A stretch of 64,000 nucleotides of DNA. Source: Larix kaempferi. Taxonomy: Eukaryota > Streptophyta > Pinopsida > Pinales > Pinaceae. The DNA lies in assembly GCA_027924585.1 (NCBI GenBank), contig BSBM01000001.1:53002501-53066500 (forward strand), written 5' to 3'. The position numbers and the translations under genes were made by a program. Shown here piece by piece: positions 11,450-23,805 of the stretch. Positions within the stretch are counted from its first letter, which is position 1. Each line of letters opens with the position of its first letter. Below the pieces are notes generated by a model that was given only the letters and a program-made list of their open reading frames with translations, made no database searches and had not been told where the DNA came from.

Positions 11450-12312
11450 CTGTGTGAAGTGACGGGAGGATATGTGGCATCCGACAAAATGAGAAATTGA
11501 GGATTAGTTCGACCAGAAGTTGTAGGAGTTTGCTGAAAAAGAAAACTAGAACCCTCAGTGGACAGTGGAACAGTGGTTAGGAAGGTACATTCATGACGGT
11601 CCACACGAATACTTCTTCTACGAATTTTCGATCTTGTTGTTCGAGTGGTTGGAAAAATTGACCTTTCTGAAGAAGAATTTCCAAGGAGGTGACCCAACAT
11701 ATTGGACTCCAGAGCTGATCCAAGAACTCCAAGAAGTTGACAACTAGGTATCGCAGGCTATCGAAGTTTGGCTCGACAGCGTGCTAGAAGGCTATATCAC
11801 TAAGTTCGCGATCGATACAAGGAAATCCTATAGTGAAGCTGAAATATATTTCTTTGCTGGACCGTGGGGTAGGTTTATGTTGTCGTTGCAGTTATCAATC
11901 AAGATGCTCCTCTGTGAGAAGGGAATATTGAAGATGTACCTTGATCTGTAGACACCCTGGTGGGTGGGGGCTATGGGGATCGCAGCAGAAAGGGGTGCGG
12001 AAAATGGAATGATACATGGTAGATGGGTGGAAGTTGTGACGAGACTGTGAAAGAAGCCAAGGAAGAGAGTGGTATTACAAGGGGAGGAGAAAGGTTTCGA
12101 CGGGAGAAGAGGCAGAGGACAGGAGAAGGTCCTGTTGCGATCGAAACGCAAAGCTGCGAAGGAAGACCACACGGGACGAAGCGACCTCACAGTTCCGACA
12201 AGGACAACCAGGCTACGCCCAGGATAGAAGCAGGACCACATCCCAACAGCAGCATTCCCACACCTCCGCTCACTATCGCATAACCAGTAATAAATGCCGC
12301 ATCGACACCACC
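11450..12312 (+). other. Gypsy element 3 leader region
   Basis: This is untranslated leader or decayed 5' gag sequence between primer site and gag. It holds a 60-codon ORF (11565-11747) rich in Trp, Phe and Glu, which could be a gag N-terminal piece, but no motif confirms it. Confidence 0.45.
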
Positions 12313-13833
12313 GTGTTCTTCATGTCAACAACAGTTACAGGAAGGAATCCCAGGATGGCGGGTGAAGATGCAAAGATGTCGTTGTTCCAAGGAAGTGGAA
12401 CAAACAACCCAGAACAGTATTGGTTTCTCTGTGAAGCCATATGGACTGTCAAGCTGATTACTAATGATACTGCTAAGAGAGGACAATTGGCGACAACTCT
12501 CCGAGGTTGCGCATTAGACTGGTTTGTGAAGTTTACCCAAGTTCCCACTAGTGCTCCAGAAAAGATGCTGGAGGAAATAAGAAAAGGATTGATTGCAGAG
12601 TTCAGGAAGCCTAAATCAGAGGCACAGTACATTACAGAATTGAAAGAAATTAAGCAGTATCCCAATGAAACAGTGTGGGACTTTGATCAGCGGTTCAAAA
12701 CGCTAATGGCATGGGTTAGCTTCAACATGACCGAGGTCCAGCACAAAGAGTGGTTTATTGCTGCGTTGCTACCTCACATTCGGTTGTCGTTGATGCAACA
12801 GAACATTACAACCCCACGTGAAGCCCTGGAAATCACGATGCGGTTGGAAGCTTCGCCGATTGGCGAGAACACAACTGCTATGTCACAGATTCAAATGCAA
12901 TTGGCCAATCTCAGAATACAGTTGCAGGACTTGAAGAAGGACAAGGAACACCATGTGGAGGCTTGGCGTACACAATGTCAGGCAAAAGGGCATACTAAGG
13001 ATAATTTCCCAGACTTTCGCAACTATTTGATATTAGGCGCACCAAACCCATTAAGTGGTGCAGGTATGCCGTGGTGTCGTATCTATCGGGTATATGGACA
13101 CCGGCATGAGGAATGTCAGTACATGCAGAAAATGGTAACACAACCGATGAACTTGTATTTCACTTTCTGTAAATCTATGGGACATGATGATAAGGATTTC
13201 CGCGCATACGGCTTGCTTCAGGAGAGAACACATGATGCTTACTATGTGAAAGATGTAGCACCACAACCAGTGGTGGCCCAGCCGCCACCACAGCCACAGA
13301 TGCAATTCGCACCTCAGCCGCAGCAGCAGTTTGCTCAAAAACCATAGTTTGTTCAACAACCGCAGTATGCTTAGGGAGGGCAGCAACAGTTCAATCAATA
13401 GGGGGGTTTCCATGGCATATTTTAGGGAGGACGCGGTGTAGGTTTCGGAGGTTTCATAGGAGGACAAGGTTGTGATGCAGTTCAATGTTTTAACTATGGA
13501 ACATTGGGGCATTATAATAGGGATTGTCCACTACTGTCGCCACAGTGTTCGTATTTCTTTTTCGATCACACCATTGCCAATTGTCCACAGTTAATTGCAT
13601 AATGGCAAGCCAGAAATATACCACAGATCCAGGACCAGAACCAAAACCAGGCGCAGAATCAAAATCAACTCCATAACAAGAATCAACGACCACCACCTCA
13701 GAATGTGAATTAGCCTATGAACCAGCTACCAAACCAGAATCAAGGTCCAATTGTTGCGATGATTGTTGCGGAACCAAGGGCTCAAGATGTTGATGTTGCT
13801 GTTATCACTCGAGGAGGTGCAGCGATCGACTAA
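12313..13833 (+). pseudogene. Gypsy element 3 gag, multiple glutamine-to-stop changes
   Basis: Gag forms the virus-like particle and packages RNA. Residues from about 35 to 140 match the Retrotrans_gag fold pattern (conserved W, L.GCA..WF and RF....), followed by a coiled-coil-like region. CCHC-type knuckles follow: CFNYGTLGHYNRDC at 13480-13521, in which the second Cys is Tyr, and CSYFFFDHTIANC nearby, plus two more degenerate ones at 13075-13200. After the first 344 codons the same frame carries stops at 13345 (TAG), 13372 (TAG), 13399 (TAG), 13423 (TAG), 13600 (TAA) and 13711 (TAG), mostly inside a Gln-rich stretch where CAG or CAA fits. The ATG at 12313 opens the frame, though translation may begin at a later Met (MSTTV). 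Confidence 0.85.
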
Positions 13834-15063
13834 GATGAATAAAGCACAATTCGATATTGATGATGAGCGCAATATATTTTTTCAAGCACGTAATGCAATG
13901 GAAAAAGATCGCGGTAAGTTAATTGTTTACGATATGCCCCCGTTTTTTTACTTGACCTTGGATGCAGGCCCATCAAGTCAGTGTGGTGCCTTACAACACT
14001 TTCTGGAAAGTTACCTATTGCTAGCTAGAGACCCTAGAGCATTGACTGAAATTGAGAATTGGTTGCGGCGACCAACTCACAGATGGATAGAATCTGCAGT
14101 AAATTCATTGCAGAAGAAAAAGACTGGCAAGGAAATGTGCATGAACATTCAGATCAGGGACTATGAAGTTGACTCGGTTATTTTGGATCTCAGATCCGAT
14201 GTTAACATTTTGACCAAACAAGCATGGCAGAATATGGGGATCCCATAGTTGAGCTGGTCCTCGGTGCAGTTGCGACTGGCTAATCAAGCCACGGTAACAC
14301 CAATTGGGCACGTCCCACGCCTCGCTGTGGATATCAAAGACATGACAATAGTTGTTGACTTTGACGTTATTGAGGTTGTTGAAGGTGGGAAGTCTTATCC
14401 CGTGTTCCTGGGAAATGGTTGGGCCAATGACATTGGGGCAGTTATTGACTTTAAGAGACGTATGATGACCTTTGAGAACCGGGATTTCCATGTCATCGCG
14501 TCGTTAGATTCAGCAGAAGGACGACGCTACCTCGAACCAATGAAGGATGAAATAGTCTGCGGTGGGATCATGCCTACAACATTTCGGAGGATTACGTTCA
14601 CCCCACTGAGGAAGGTGAACTTGGTTAGTGTAGCTCCAGCTCTGCGACTTCTGATTCTGAAGATCCTTTAGAGAATTGGTAGAACCGTATGCACGAGGTA
14701 TCACTCAGAAAATGCGGGTTGGTCCAACAGTCGTTGTACCGGGTTTCGACTGAGGTGGTCGAGTTGCCAATCTACGAAGAACTCCCAGGGTTGTCTGACT
14801 TTCTGGAGATCTTTGAAGAAAGGGTACTGGAACCTCAGCGGTTGCTGGCATTAGACGAAGCATTGAAGGCTGTTCCAGCACGTTGGTGGGCGGACCATAA
14901 ACCGTACATCACTGGATGGTCACAGTGTCGAAGATTGATGTTTGTTCAATCGATGACACAGAGCTATATCACACTAGCAAGTATGATGGACGGAATAGTC
15001 CTGGCGGTCATCTACTGGAATGTCAGGCTTTATGGCAAAGATTTTCATGTTACATTTACATAG
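13763..15063 (+). pseudogene. Gypsy element 3 protease and N-terminal pol, frameshifted and truncated
   Basis: The reading moves from the gag frame to a +1 frame near 13835 and back near 14595. The aspartyl protease motif at 14186-14206 reads DLRSDVN, where retropepsins need D-x-G-S; Gly to Arg (AGA at 14192) would destroy the active site. A TAG at 14246 again sits where Gln fits. Later residues (14761-15000: LPIYEELPGLSDFLE..., PQRLLALDEALKA.PARWW) match the linker that precedes RT in plant Tat-like polyproteins. Similarity stops at 15063, so RT, RNase H and integrase are absent. It is certain that this is a gypsy remnant; the exact shift points are approximate. Confidence 0.85.
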
Positions 15064-15669
15064 CATGTATGGTAAAGGCATAATTAACATTTTGTTTACG
15101 GTTAACACATATCTTTATTTATAGTAATCATTGTTGTATATGAATTTAAATATAGGCCAGCAATGTAGCTCACTTGGTGAGTGATGAAGTCAGAAGTTTC
15201 TGATAATGCAAGGATCCCTGCAGTCTTTTGCATGAAAAAAAAAGAAGAAAATTAAATATAATTTAAAAGAAAAATATAATCCAGTATTTAATGAAGAAAA
15301 TATATTGAGGTATGCATCTTATACAACTACAAATATAAATTTGATGGATTTTATATTAATAAATAGGAATTTGATAAATATTGTGAGGGAATCTGTGAAA
15401 AAAAAGAAAATTAAATATAATTTAAAAGAAAAATATAATCCAGTACTTAATGAAGAAAATATATTGAGGTATGCATCTTATACAACTACAAATATAAATT
15501 TGATGGATTTTATATTAATAAATAGGAATTTGATAGACATTGTGAGGGAATCTGTTTGCAGGCCAGGAGAGGCGCATTGCAAAATAAATAGCGGATAGGC
15601 ATATTGGACATCATTGACATCTTATTGATATGTTTGGAAGCTAAGAAGAGAAGAGAGGAGAGGAGAGAT
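15064..15669. other. AT-rich spacer between gypsy remnant and chitinase 3' end
   Basis: There is no gene. It holds an A-rich stretch after 15230, the tandem duplication listed separately, and a GA-rich run at 15643-15668. The ORFs here (15305-15598) are created by the duplication. Confidence 0.7.
15247..15556. repeat. Recent 159-bp tandem duplication
   Basis: Two head-to-tail copies (15247-15405 and 15406-15556) differ at only about four positions in the alignable part, so the duplication is much younger than the surrounding decayed elements. The first copy ends in an A-run that joins the second. Confidence 0.93.
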
Positions 15670-16724
15670 TTAACAGGAAACATTGGCGCCGGGATCCACA
15701 TTCAATTGGCTACAGATGTTATTGTAGTAAGTAACTCTGCTATTCACTTGGCCACTATTTCCACCATTGCATTCCCCGCTGTTGATGGCTTTGATTGTGG
15801 CACCGAAGCCCTGCCCGGAGGTTATGGCGGAGTGGCAGTTGCTGTTCTGCATCCAGAACCACACGGCCGTCTTGAAGGAAGTGGTGGGGTCTTGCGCCAC
15901 CTTCTCTGGGTTGTTCAGCCCGTCGAACCCAATGTTCTGCCCCGCCGCTCCATAATTGTAATTCCTGTGTTCATTAACAATCAACAGTCAGTTTAGTAGA
16001 GATTACATGAAGATCATGAGAAGAGGCCGAGATGTTATTACTTGCTGAAGTACGTACCAGCTTAATTGGAGAGGCCCGCGCCCATGGTAGCTCTTCCCGT
16101 TCGTACACGGCCAGGAGGTGTAACTCGGATCACAGTAGATCTGTTGAGGATCTATCTCATTGATGGAGCACAGCCCTGGTATCACGTAGAGATTGATTAA
16201 TTGATCATGTATTGCTATTAACGTTAATATATATTTGAAATCAAATTATAGATCCATACATTGAGGTAATAGATAGAGCAGATAGTTTATATACCTCCAG
16301 TTTCGTGCATTACATTGGCGAAGAAGGCAGCGAGCTCTCTCTTCTGGACGTCGTCGGATCCGGTAGTGCCAAATCCAGAATACGAATTGGCAGCTGCAAT
16401 GAAAGCGTCGTAAGTGTAGAATCCTTTGCCCTCGCAGGAGCTGTCAGCTCCGCCCGTAAGGCCATCGAAGAAGCTCTGGGAAATGATGTTCCCTACGTTT
16501 CCAGCTCCGGCACTTGGAGATCCTCCGCCTGAGTTGGAACAGGGGCCACTCTGGCAGCCTTGGCCGCAGTAATCAGAGGTCGTCCCGCAGAATCCATACT
16601 GGCTGCAACACAGACCACTGGCGCAGCCACAGTTTTGGGCATTAACACTGACGCTCACGCCCACCAGGAGAAGCACCAGCACCAGCGCCATTGCCGATCT
16701 ACCACAACTACTCCCCATTGCCAA
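15670..16724 (-). CDS. Class IV chitinase (GH19 with hevein domain), three exons
   Basis: It is a secreted endochitinase that cleaves beta-1,4 bonds of chitin in fungal walls. Exons on the minus strand are 16724-16295, 16175-16058 and 15964-15670; both introns (119 and 93 bp) begin GT, end AG and keep phase, giving 280 residues. Residues 1-29 form a signal peptide ending VNA. Residues 30-64 are a hevein-type chitin-binding domain with eight Cys, then a Gly/Ser-rich hinge, then the GH19 domain. Catalytic Glu141 lies in HETGG, and Glu150 in SINEID nine residues later, the spacing known for class IV enzymes. QLSW-NYNYG spans the second splice site, and the C-terminus ends GANVSC. No stop or frameshift is seen. 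Sequence type and small size fit conifer defence or pollen-allergen chitinases. It has no copied neighbour in the window. Confidence 0.96.
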
Positions 16725-16834
16725 TAATTCCTCTCAGACTTCCTTGCAGAATCTGATTTCTTGATACAATTAACTCAAGAAATGTTTGATTTCTTGATGC
16801 AATTTGAATGAACTAAACGGAATGGTTGCTTGCT

Positions 16835-16842
16835 CTATATAG
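16835..16842 (-). promoter_or_regulatory. Chitinase TATA box
   Basis: CTATATAG on the minus strand lies about 110 bp upstream of the chitinase ATG, leaving room for a leader of roughly 80 bases. Confidence 0.75.
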
Positions 16843-16893
16843 GGGAACCGAAACGCGGTGTCGTACACTTATTTTTCAGATATGACACCGAGA

Positions 16894-16959
16894 GTCAATA
16901 GCGCCGTCCCGTGTAGACTTTGGACTTTGATTTTATGAATCAATTGCGCAATGGGTCAA
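16894..16959 (-). promoter_or_regulatory. Two W-box motifs upstream of the chitinase
   Basis: TTGACT (complement of 16893-16898) and TTGACC (complement of 16954-16959) are 60 bp apart, 50-120 bp upstream of the TATA box. W-boxes bind WRKY factors and are common in pathogen-induced chitinase promoters. The core is short, so chance occurrence is possible. Confidence 0.45.
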
Positions 16960-17011
16960 TACGCCGCGGGACGCGCTTCGCTCGCCAGCTGAACGCAGCC
17001 AGACTTCACAC

Positions 17012-17175
17012 AAACAACAAATATTTTGTGGTACCGTGGAAATAACCAACTTGGGCCATATTCCATGGTTTACCAGACCTCCCATCACACAAATATTATG
17101 TGGTAGCGTGGAAATAACAAAGCTGTGGCCCATATTCCATGGTTTACCAGACCTACCATATTCCATGGTTTACTA
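17012..17175. repeat. Tandem direct repeat of about 72 bp, two and a half copies
   Basis: A unit containing AAATATTTTGTGGTACCG and CCATATTCCATGGTTTAC starts near 17017 and again near 17090, with a partial third copy of the CCATGG part at 17157. It lies 200-450 bp upstream of the chitinase TATA box and could be promoter-distal repeat DNA. Confidence 0.8.
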
Positions 17176-19218
17176 CACCCTCTCCAAGTGGACCACACCA
17201 TCACTTTTTTTATACATGGTAAATCGGCAACGGCAAGCCGTCCCTAAAACAAGTATGTAAATGGATAAAGTCTATACAAAATCAAGATTTATTAGTTTTT
17301 TTTATATAAATTGTTTTTAGTTTTTTTATATAAATTGTGTATTATCTTCTGCATCCAACCAAGAATTGTTTGATGATGGACTCTGTACCATATGGTATTC
17401 AATTTTAGCTTGTTCTATAAATAATGCCTTGTTGTCCTTAATGAGGTGATATGCTTCTAAAACGTACCTTCAATAAAAGTAGCAGAGGTGGCATTTCAGA
17501 TGTTATTTTTGTCTCTGTGATAAGGTTATGAGAGGAATTCTGCTTCAAAATATGAAGGAATCCAGCTATTTCTGGGTATTTAATTTGCCTCGACTTTTTT
17601 TCCTCCTTTATTTCATGCCATTCTTTCATGTTTTGAGCATTTTCAAGGGAATGATGTTCAGTCTCCATATTGATGGAGTGTTGTTTTAAGATTGAAGTTA
17701 TGGATAGCTTTTGTGTGTAAAGACCATGATGTAGTTTTGAGTTGGAAGACACAACATTGCAGATATTGTTGTTACCTCTGTACATCACTTGGTTTGCCAC
17801 TTGTCATGCATAGTGCATACAATGGATGGAAGTCATGAATTCAAGTGGTGTTCTCAAGTTTGTTACATGTAGTCCTGAACACAGTTTACCAGGAAACTAT
17901 ATGAATTGCCCTTCAGCTAGAGAATTGTATGACCATGTTGTAAAGAGAAGGTGCAGGCTGTCACTTTGGGATGGCAACTTATAGGACCTTATCATATAAG
18001 TGTATCTTAATGATTCGAAATGAAGTGAATTGAATACTGGAGAAACAATTTCTCTAGTATTTGGGTAACATACTAAAAGAATTAGCTTCTTTATTTCTAT
18101 GATATTTAAATTCTATTTTAGAGTTAAGAGCTGATTTAAGCAAAATGTAAATTTTGGTTAACACTTTGTGCTGACCTCCATTTCTTGCTTTACTTGCAGC
18201 ATCAGTAGGTCCAAATATGTAAAAAAAATATCGTTTCTCTGCAGTGATTTACAGTTATGAACCGTGTATCCGCTCAATAGACTGAGTGCAATTCTGAATC
18301 GTGTATCCGTTCAATAAGTTGGTCCTCATTTTTTCCATATCTAGAGTCCTGGTTGAATGTGCTTGTATAATACAAATCATAACAACATAAAACTCAGAGT
18401 TAAATAGTACCTCCAATCCCACTCAAAAGCAGGGAACATCTACAGATTCTTCAACGACAATTAATGGTTGTACATGACTGTAGTTTTGGAGAACATAAAC
18501 TCAGAAACTCAGCGTTAAAACTCAGCAGTAGTTGAGAATTGTTGGCAGCGTGCTAATACTGTGGAAAATGACCAACATCAAGGCATAATCCCTCATAAGA
18601 TTCAACGTAATAGTGAATGGCCCTTTTTGTTGGAGATAGATTGTTTGAAGTGTTTTACTAGAGGTTCTTTGTGAAACTGTTAAATGGTCATTAAAGTCTT
18701 CTATACAATTCCTACACTCTTGAGAACTGCCAATAACGTTATATGGGAGAATTGTATTTGCTTGAAGTTTTTGTGGTTTGTTTTTGAAAATTCTTCCTTC
18801 AAACTCATGAGAAGCATCGCCACTGGCTTGAAGAGATTCGCCATGACAAGCAGTCCACTTGGATAAGTGAAATGACTCTCAAGTGGCCAACCATTAAACA
18901 TAATGACTTATCACCTTGCTTCCATGATTTGTCATCATGCTCTTTTTGCCTTCTGATTGTGTTTTTATAGCCTGACCTAGATTAAAATTTGCCTTCTTAT
19001 TGTGCATGTTGTGTAGAATTGTCATTATTTAGATGTTTATGTTTTTCGATGGAACTAGCAAGTATTATAACTGTTATGTACAATATTTTTTTGCATTTAA
19101 TTTGTCATCAACAAGGTTGTACTATATTTTTTTTCATATATTTTGTCATCAACGAGGTATTGATATATGAATTTTATCATGAACTTTGCAATGAATATTT
19201 TGCTTGCTTAAATAGTAC

Positions 19219-19440
19219 CAATTTCATAACCATATTGACTAGTGAAATGTGAACACTGATATTTATTTATTTATTTGTATTTTATAACAATATTGACTAG
19301 TGAAACTCAAACAATGATATTTATTTATTTATGATATTTTATAACAAACAATGATATTATAACAATATAACAATATACAATATTAACCAATGAAATGTGA
19401 ATATGATATATTTGTATTTATTTATTTCATGATTAATATT
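19219..19440. repeat. AT-rich local direct repeats
   Basis: Variants of AATATTGACTAGTGAAA followed by TGATATTTATTTATTTAT occur three times, the last diverged (ATTAACCAATGAAATG). They probably arose by slippage. Confidence 0.7.
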
Positions 19441-22385
19441 ATTTTTTAATTTCATAATAATGTTTTATTTTTATTTTTTTGTTCTGAAAATAAACAGTCG
19501 TTTATTTTTAAAACGTCGGGAGAAGGGTACTATAGCAGTGTTATAGGCACCAGTTTTAGTGTTTGCATTGGTTGTGTTTCATCTATTCTCATTTTGCATT
19601 GAACTCTTGATAATTGCATGTGCTATGGATCCATGCATTGTTTTCATACCTTGCTCTTGATATTGTACTCCTGTGAATGGTCATGCCAATGCTCATCTTA
19701 GATCATGTCAATTGTCATTTGTTCACCTTGGGCTCAAGCAATAATTATAGCCTTGAAAGTCTTTTTGTGAATGACATCAATAATGGTAGCCTGGTTTGAG
19801 AGTGACCTGGGCAGACTTTCAAGGCAAGTGAGAATGTAGCTGATTGATATGACTTTGAAAATTCAATTTCAATTTCTTAAAATTATAAGATAATTATTAA
19901 TAATTGAAATTTGCATATAAATTTTTTAGAATTATAAAAATCTTATAATCTATTGAAACTTGATTCTGAAATGAAATTTACAGAGTGAAATTTCATACTT
20001 TTCCAAGTACCAAGATGATTAAGACTTATAAAACAAAATAGCTTTGGATTTTGGGTCTATTGTAAAGTTATACTTAGATTTTTTCCAAAAATGAAGTTTT
20101 GATTTGGGATTGTGATTGTACATTTCAATACAAATATTTCTGAAATGGTAAGAAGATGAAAAACTAAACCAGTGAAACTAGTTTCAAAAGTCACTAATAA
20201 GATAGAAGAAAAGTTCTTATGGGGTCTAAGTATTGTCCAATTATCCCAACCAACACTTTGTCAGAGCTGAGTTATGCGCCTAGAAACATGAAGTACATTC
20301 CTTGTTTTTGCATCCCTCGGACTTAGAGTTAGGTCAGGTCCCGACAAATAGTATCGAGCACCTCCTCAGGATTAATAGGCCTCTATTCCGAGAAATAGTA
20401 CCGAGCACCTCCTCAGGATCAAGACGAGAGATAGACTGACAATTTTTTATCTATTTTAAAAAGTTTTTTCCTACACCTAGTATTGGTTGAACAGCAAATT
20501 AATTACACATAGGGGAGTAGAATTTTTACTCGGATCTTTGTATTTCACCTTCCTTCTATGTTTATCTTTGTGTAGAATTGTTTTTATATTTATAAAATTT
20601 ATTTTTTAAATAAGGTATGCAAGCATATATAAATTCAACCAGAATTCCACCAAAAACTTACAACCATAACAATGCAATAAACTCCTGTCTCTGAATCCTA
20701 CCCCGACACACTACAACACCTTCAATCTACTACACATCATACCAAACCGCAAAGAGCCTAAACAACCATCATACGATAAATTATTCATCTTCCTTAAATT
20801 TAATTCATCTTCTCGTTGTGCCTTCCTCTGTCATGAAATCTATCATAGCGACCAAACCCTAAATGGAAAGTAAACTACAACTTACAATGAATGGATCTAG
20901 CAATAATAATTCATGGGTATGCATTAAAAGATATCGGAATTGGGCGAACCGAAGAGAGCAATACTCAAGTGCCCGGGGCCTGGAACTTCTTGCCTGGTTC
21001 GAGATTCTCGCACGAGCATGGATGGATAAATGGATATTCTCGTGGGTGGCCTGTCATTATTATTAATATTAATAAAACGCCAAAATCTATTGAGTTTTTC
21101 AATCAATAGATTTCAATATTCAAAATTACAAATAGTTATTAAAACTATAACCTTTACCATCTCCCGTTAAATGTCGTTAAATGTCACCGGTGGTATGGGG
21201 ATTTACTCCAAATTTAATCTTTAACTAATAGATATTAATACACATTCACCTATCCAAACACATTAATAATTTTGACGGTTTAGTCATCTGTAAAAACGTC
21301 AAAATGACGGTTAGATTGCTTTAATTCCCGTCAATTTTTACGTTCTGAATTTCCAGTAAACTGTCAAATACGTTTTGAAATGGGAAAAACGTTATGTGGA
21401 ACATCAAAATCCAGGCCTATTTCGTCTATGACTGTTTACAGCCCAAGCTTTTCTCCATCTCAGCATCCCACTCCAACCCCCCTCCTAAGTCAGGGGATCC
21501 ATCTTTCCTTTCTTCGAAATATAAAATACTTTACCTTCTCTCTTTTTCTTTTATGTGTTTGTAGAGAACTTAATGGGTTGCATGTTCGAAATCTTCGATT
21601 GTGTGTTTCTGTCATACTAGGGATGATATTAGTAATTGACAAGAACATGATTGTATAGAATAATTTTTTGGATTACAAGCGATTGATGGAAGGCTCTAAG
21701 TTCTTCTTAACCAAATAAACAATTACTTACTTTTACTATTACATAGAAGAAGGCAATTATTAAGACTCCATTCTATTTTGGGAAGAGAGGAGGAAAGGAC
21801 AAGAAAAAGGGATCTAATACCTTGGAAATAGTTAGGAGGAGGTTCTAGAAAGTGGTGTTCACCATTTTTTATTTTTTATTGACACGTGGATAAATTGTAC
21901 TAGATTTTGTTGTTTCTTGCGATAATGTTAGTTTAGGAATATGCATCTCAAGTATGAAGGTTTTCCATGACTTGAGATTCTAGAAAAGACATTAAACAAA
22001 ACAGAATGTGTGTACACATACTTTGCTCTCTGCATGCATCTTATACTAATTTACACATCTCACTCAGAAGTGTTTGATTTCACCAGATACATTTTCTAGA
22101 TTTGGCTTAGTGCAATAAATTTGGATTCACATTTTGGGAGTTGATGTAGTAATGAGTGTGTTATTTAAGTTTTTGAATATTACAACGGGATCCTTGAGAT
22201 TCTTATCATTATCTTGGGAGGGTTCTTTAATCATTGACAAAATTGTGGGCTATTGCTGTATATTTTGATCCTTTGGTAGAAGGCTCCTGAAGTTCTCTTG
22301 GAGTTACTCACTACTCTACATTTGGTAAGCTTTTTAAAACAATTTACTTGGTTGTTTCAATTTATTGAGTAATTGGTCTACAAGG

Positions 22386-22585
22386 CCGTCTGATCTACAT
22401 AAGGTTTTCAATTTTGCAACTCAAATGTCCAGAATGCAAGTCCTTTTTATTGGAGAGTCTGAAGTACAACAAATTTTTAAGAATTTCAGTTTAAAGATTG
22501 TCTGATTTGTAGAAGGTTTTGAATTTTGCAGCTCAAATGTTCAGAATGCAAGTTCTGTTTACTGGAGAATCTAAAGTACAACAAC
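22386..22585. repeat. Direct repeat of about 88 bp, period 111
   Basis: Copies at 22386-22475 and 22497-22585 share GGTTTTCAATTTTGCAACTC-type sequence through GAAGTACAACAA with scattered substitutions. No coding content is seen. Confidence 0.8.
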
Positions 22586-23805
22586 ATTTTATTATTTTCA
22601 GGTTAATATTTGACTAAAGAAGAGAGGTTCTATCCTTATTTGGAGGCCTTCTTTTGCTTATGCAAAACAATATTTTCCTCTAACAATTTATTCTTTACAG
22701 GCAACAGGTTTCTAGGAACTCCTAATGAAGAAATTTCTTAATTTGTATTCTTGTCCCCATACCTTGTACATCTTGTTTCTCTATTCTTTTGTAGGTATAT
22801 TAGACTAAAGAGACTTGAATTCATGTCTTTTGTAGAAAATGATGGTTTTTGAGCCATCCAAGAGATATGAGCTAAAATGGCATTGGAACATTTCTACTTG
22901 GATGGCTTGGATAAATCTCAATTTTGATATCCCTTTTAAGGATTTAAGTTAGTCAGGATAATATGAAATTCATTGTTATTATTTTAAACGACCTATGCTT
23001 TGTTGGTTTTGAAAATGTCCCATTTTTAAGAATTCATCTTGTGATTAATTTTTAAATTTCATAATAATTTATTGAAGTTATATTTTTTAAATATTTTTTA
23101 CAATTATAAGTTATTTTTAAAAGGCAGGGACTATGTTGCATCACAACTCTTGTTTATTTTATTGGTCAAATTTGAATTTCTTCATTTTTTTAGAGGCAAC
23201 ACTTTCTACAGCCAAATCGAGAAAATGAGGCACTACAAAGAAGTATTGGAAATGCATACAATGTGAGGGGGAAGTCACTCATGTCTATGTTTATAAGTAT
23301 GAAGGGATCCATTAACATGTCTGTGCTTGTTACACCAGTTGTTACTGCTAATAAATAATGAACTCTCCTTTTATTACACATAATTGAAAACTATTAACCA
23401 AATCATCTGGGCAAAGAACAAATGTTATTAAGATTTCAAGAAATGGTTACGAGACAAAGGCTTATTAAATAAAATAGTGTAAACTCTGTAAAGTCACAAT
23501 GTGACATAACCATTATTGAACATCTCATTTAATATAACTGTCAAAAAATGTCAGAATGAAATATAATCATTGAGGAACATATGCAACAATATTCTTCATG
23601 ATTGTCACAATGTGTCATAACTATTGGGAATATAGAAAGTTCAGAATCAACCAAGTTTGATTTCTCATGTTGATTTGAATACCTTTTCACTTTAGTGTTT
23701 CTTATTTACATATGGAAACTACATCAGGTTTTCCCTTACTCGCCACCTTGAATGATATGTGATGGATTCAATGCACATCCACTACAATGAGGAATGACAT
23801 ACTCA

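Larger units (their letters stand above)
17200..23800. other. Gene-free AT-rich intergenic DNA
   Basis: I see no conserved protein, RNA gene or transposon termini. The ORFs (for example 17438-17800 on the minus strand and 20863-21109 on the plus strand) have no recognisable motif and no codon pattern to trust. Small local repeats occur: two copies of GAGCACCTCCTCAGGAT at 20357 and 20404, the blocks at 19219-19440 and 22386-22585, and several short direct or inverted pieces near 21170-21330. Confidence 0.55.

Noticed and set aside
15161-15230. tRNA-like start with box A TAGCTCACTTGG
   Set aside because: No matching box B and no stems; only the A-rich tail hints at a SINE.
15604-15996. Plus-strand 130-codon ORF
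   Set aside because: It lies antisense to chitinase exon 3 and its intron; the opposite frame has a full GH19 match.
16305-16532. Plus-strand 75-codon ORF
   Set aside because: Antisense to chitinase exon 1, with no motif of its own.
17438-17800. Minus-strand 120-codon ORF MANQVMYRG...
   Set aside because: No recognisable domain, no promoter or splice context, AT-rich surroundings; length is within chance.
20863-21109. Overlapping 67- and 72-codon ORFs
   Set aside because: Two competing frames, neither with a motif or splice support.
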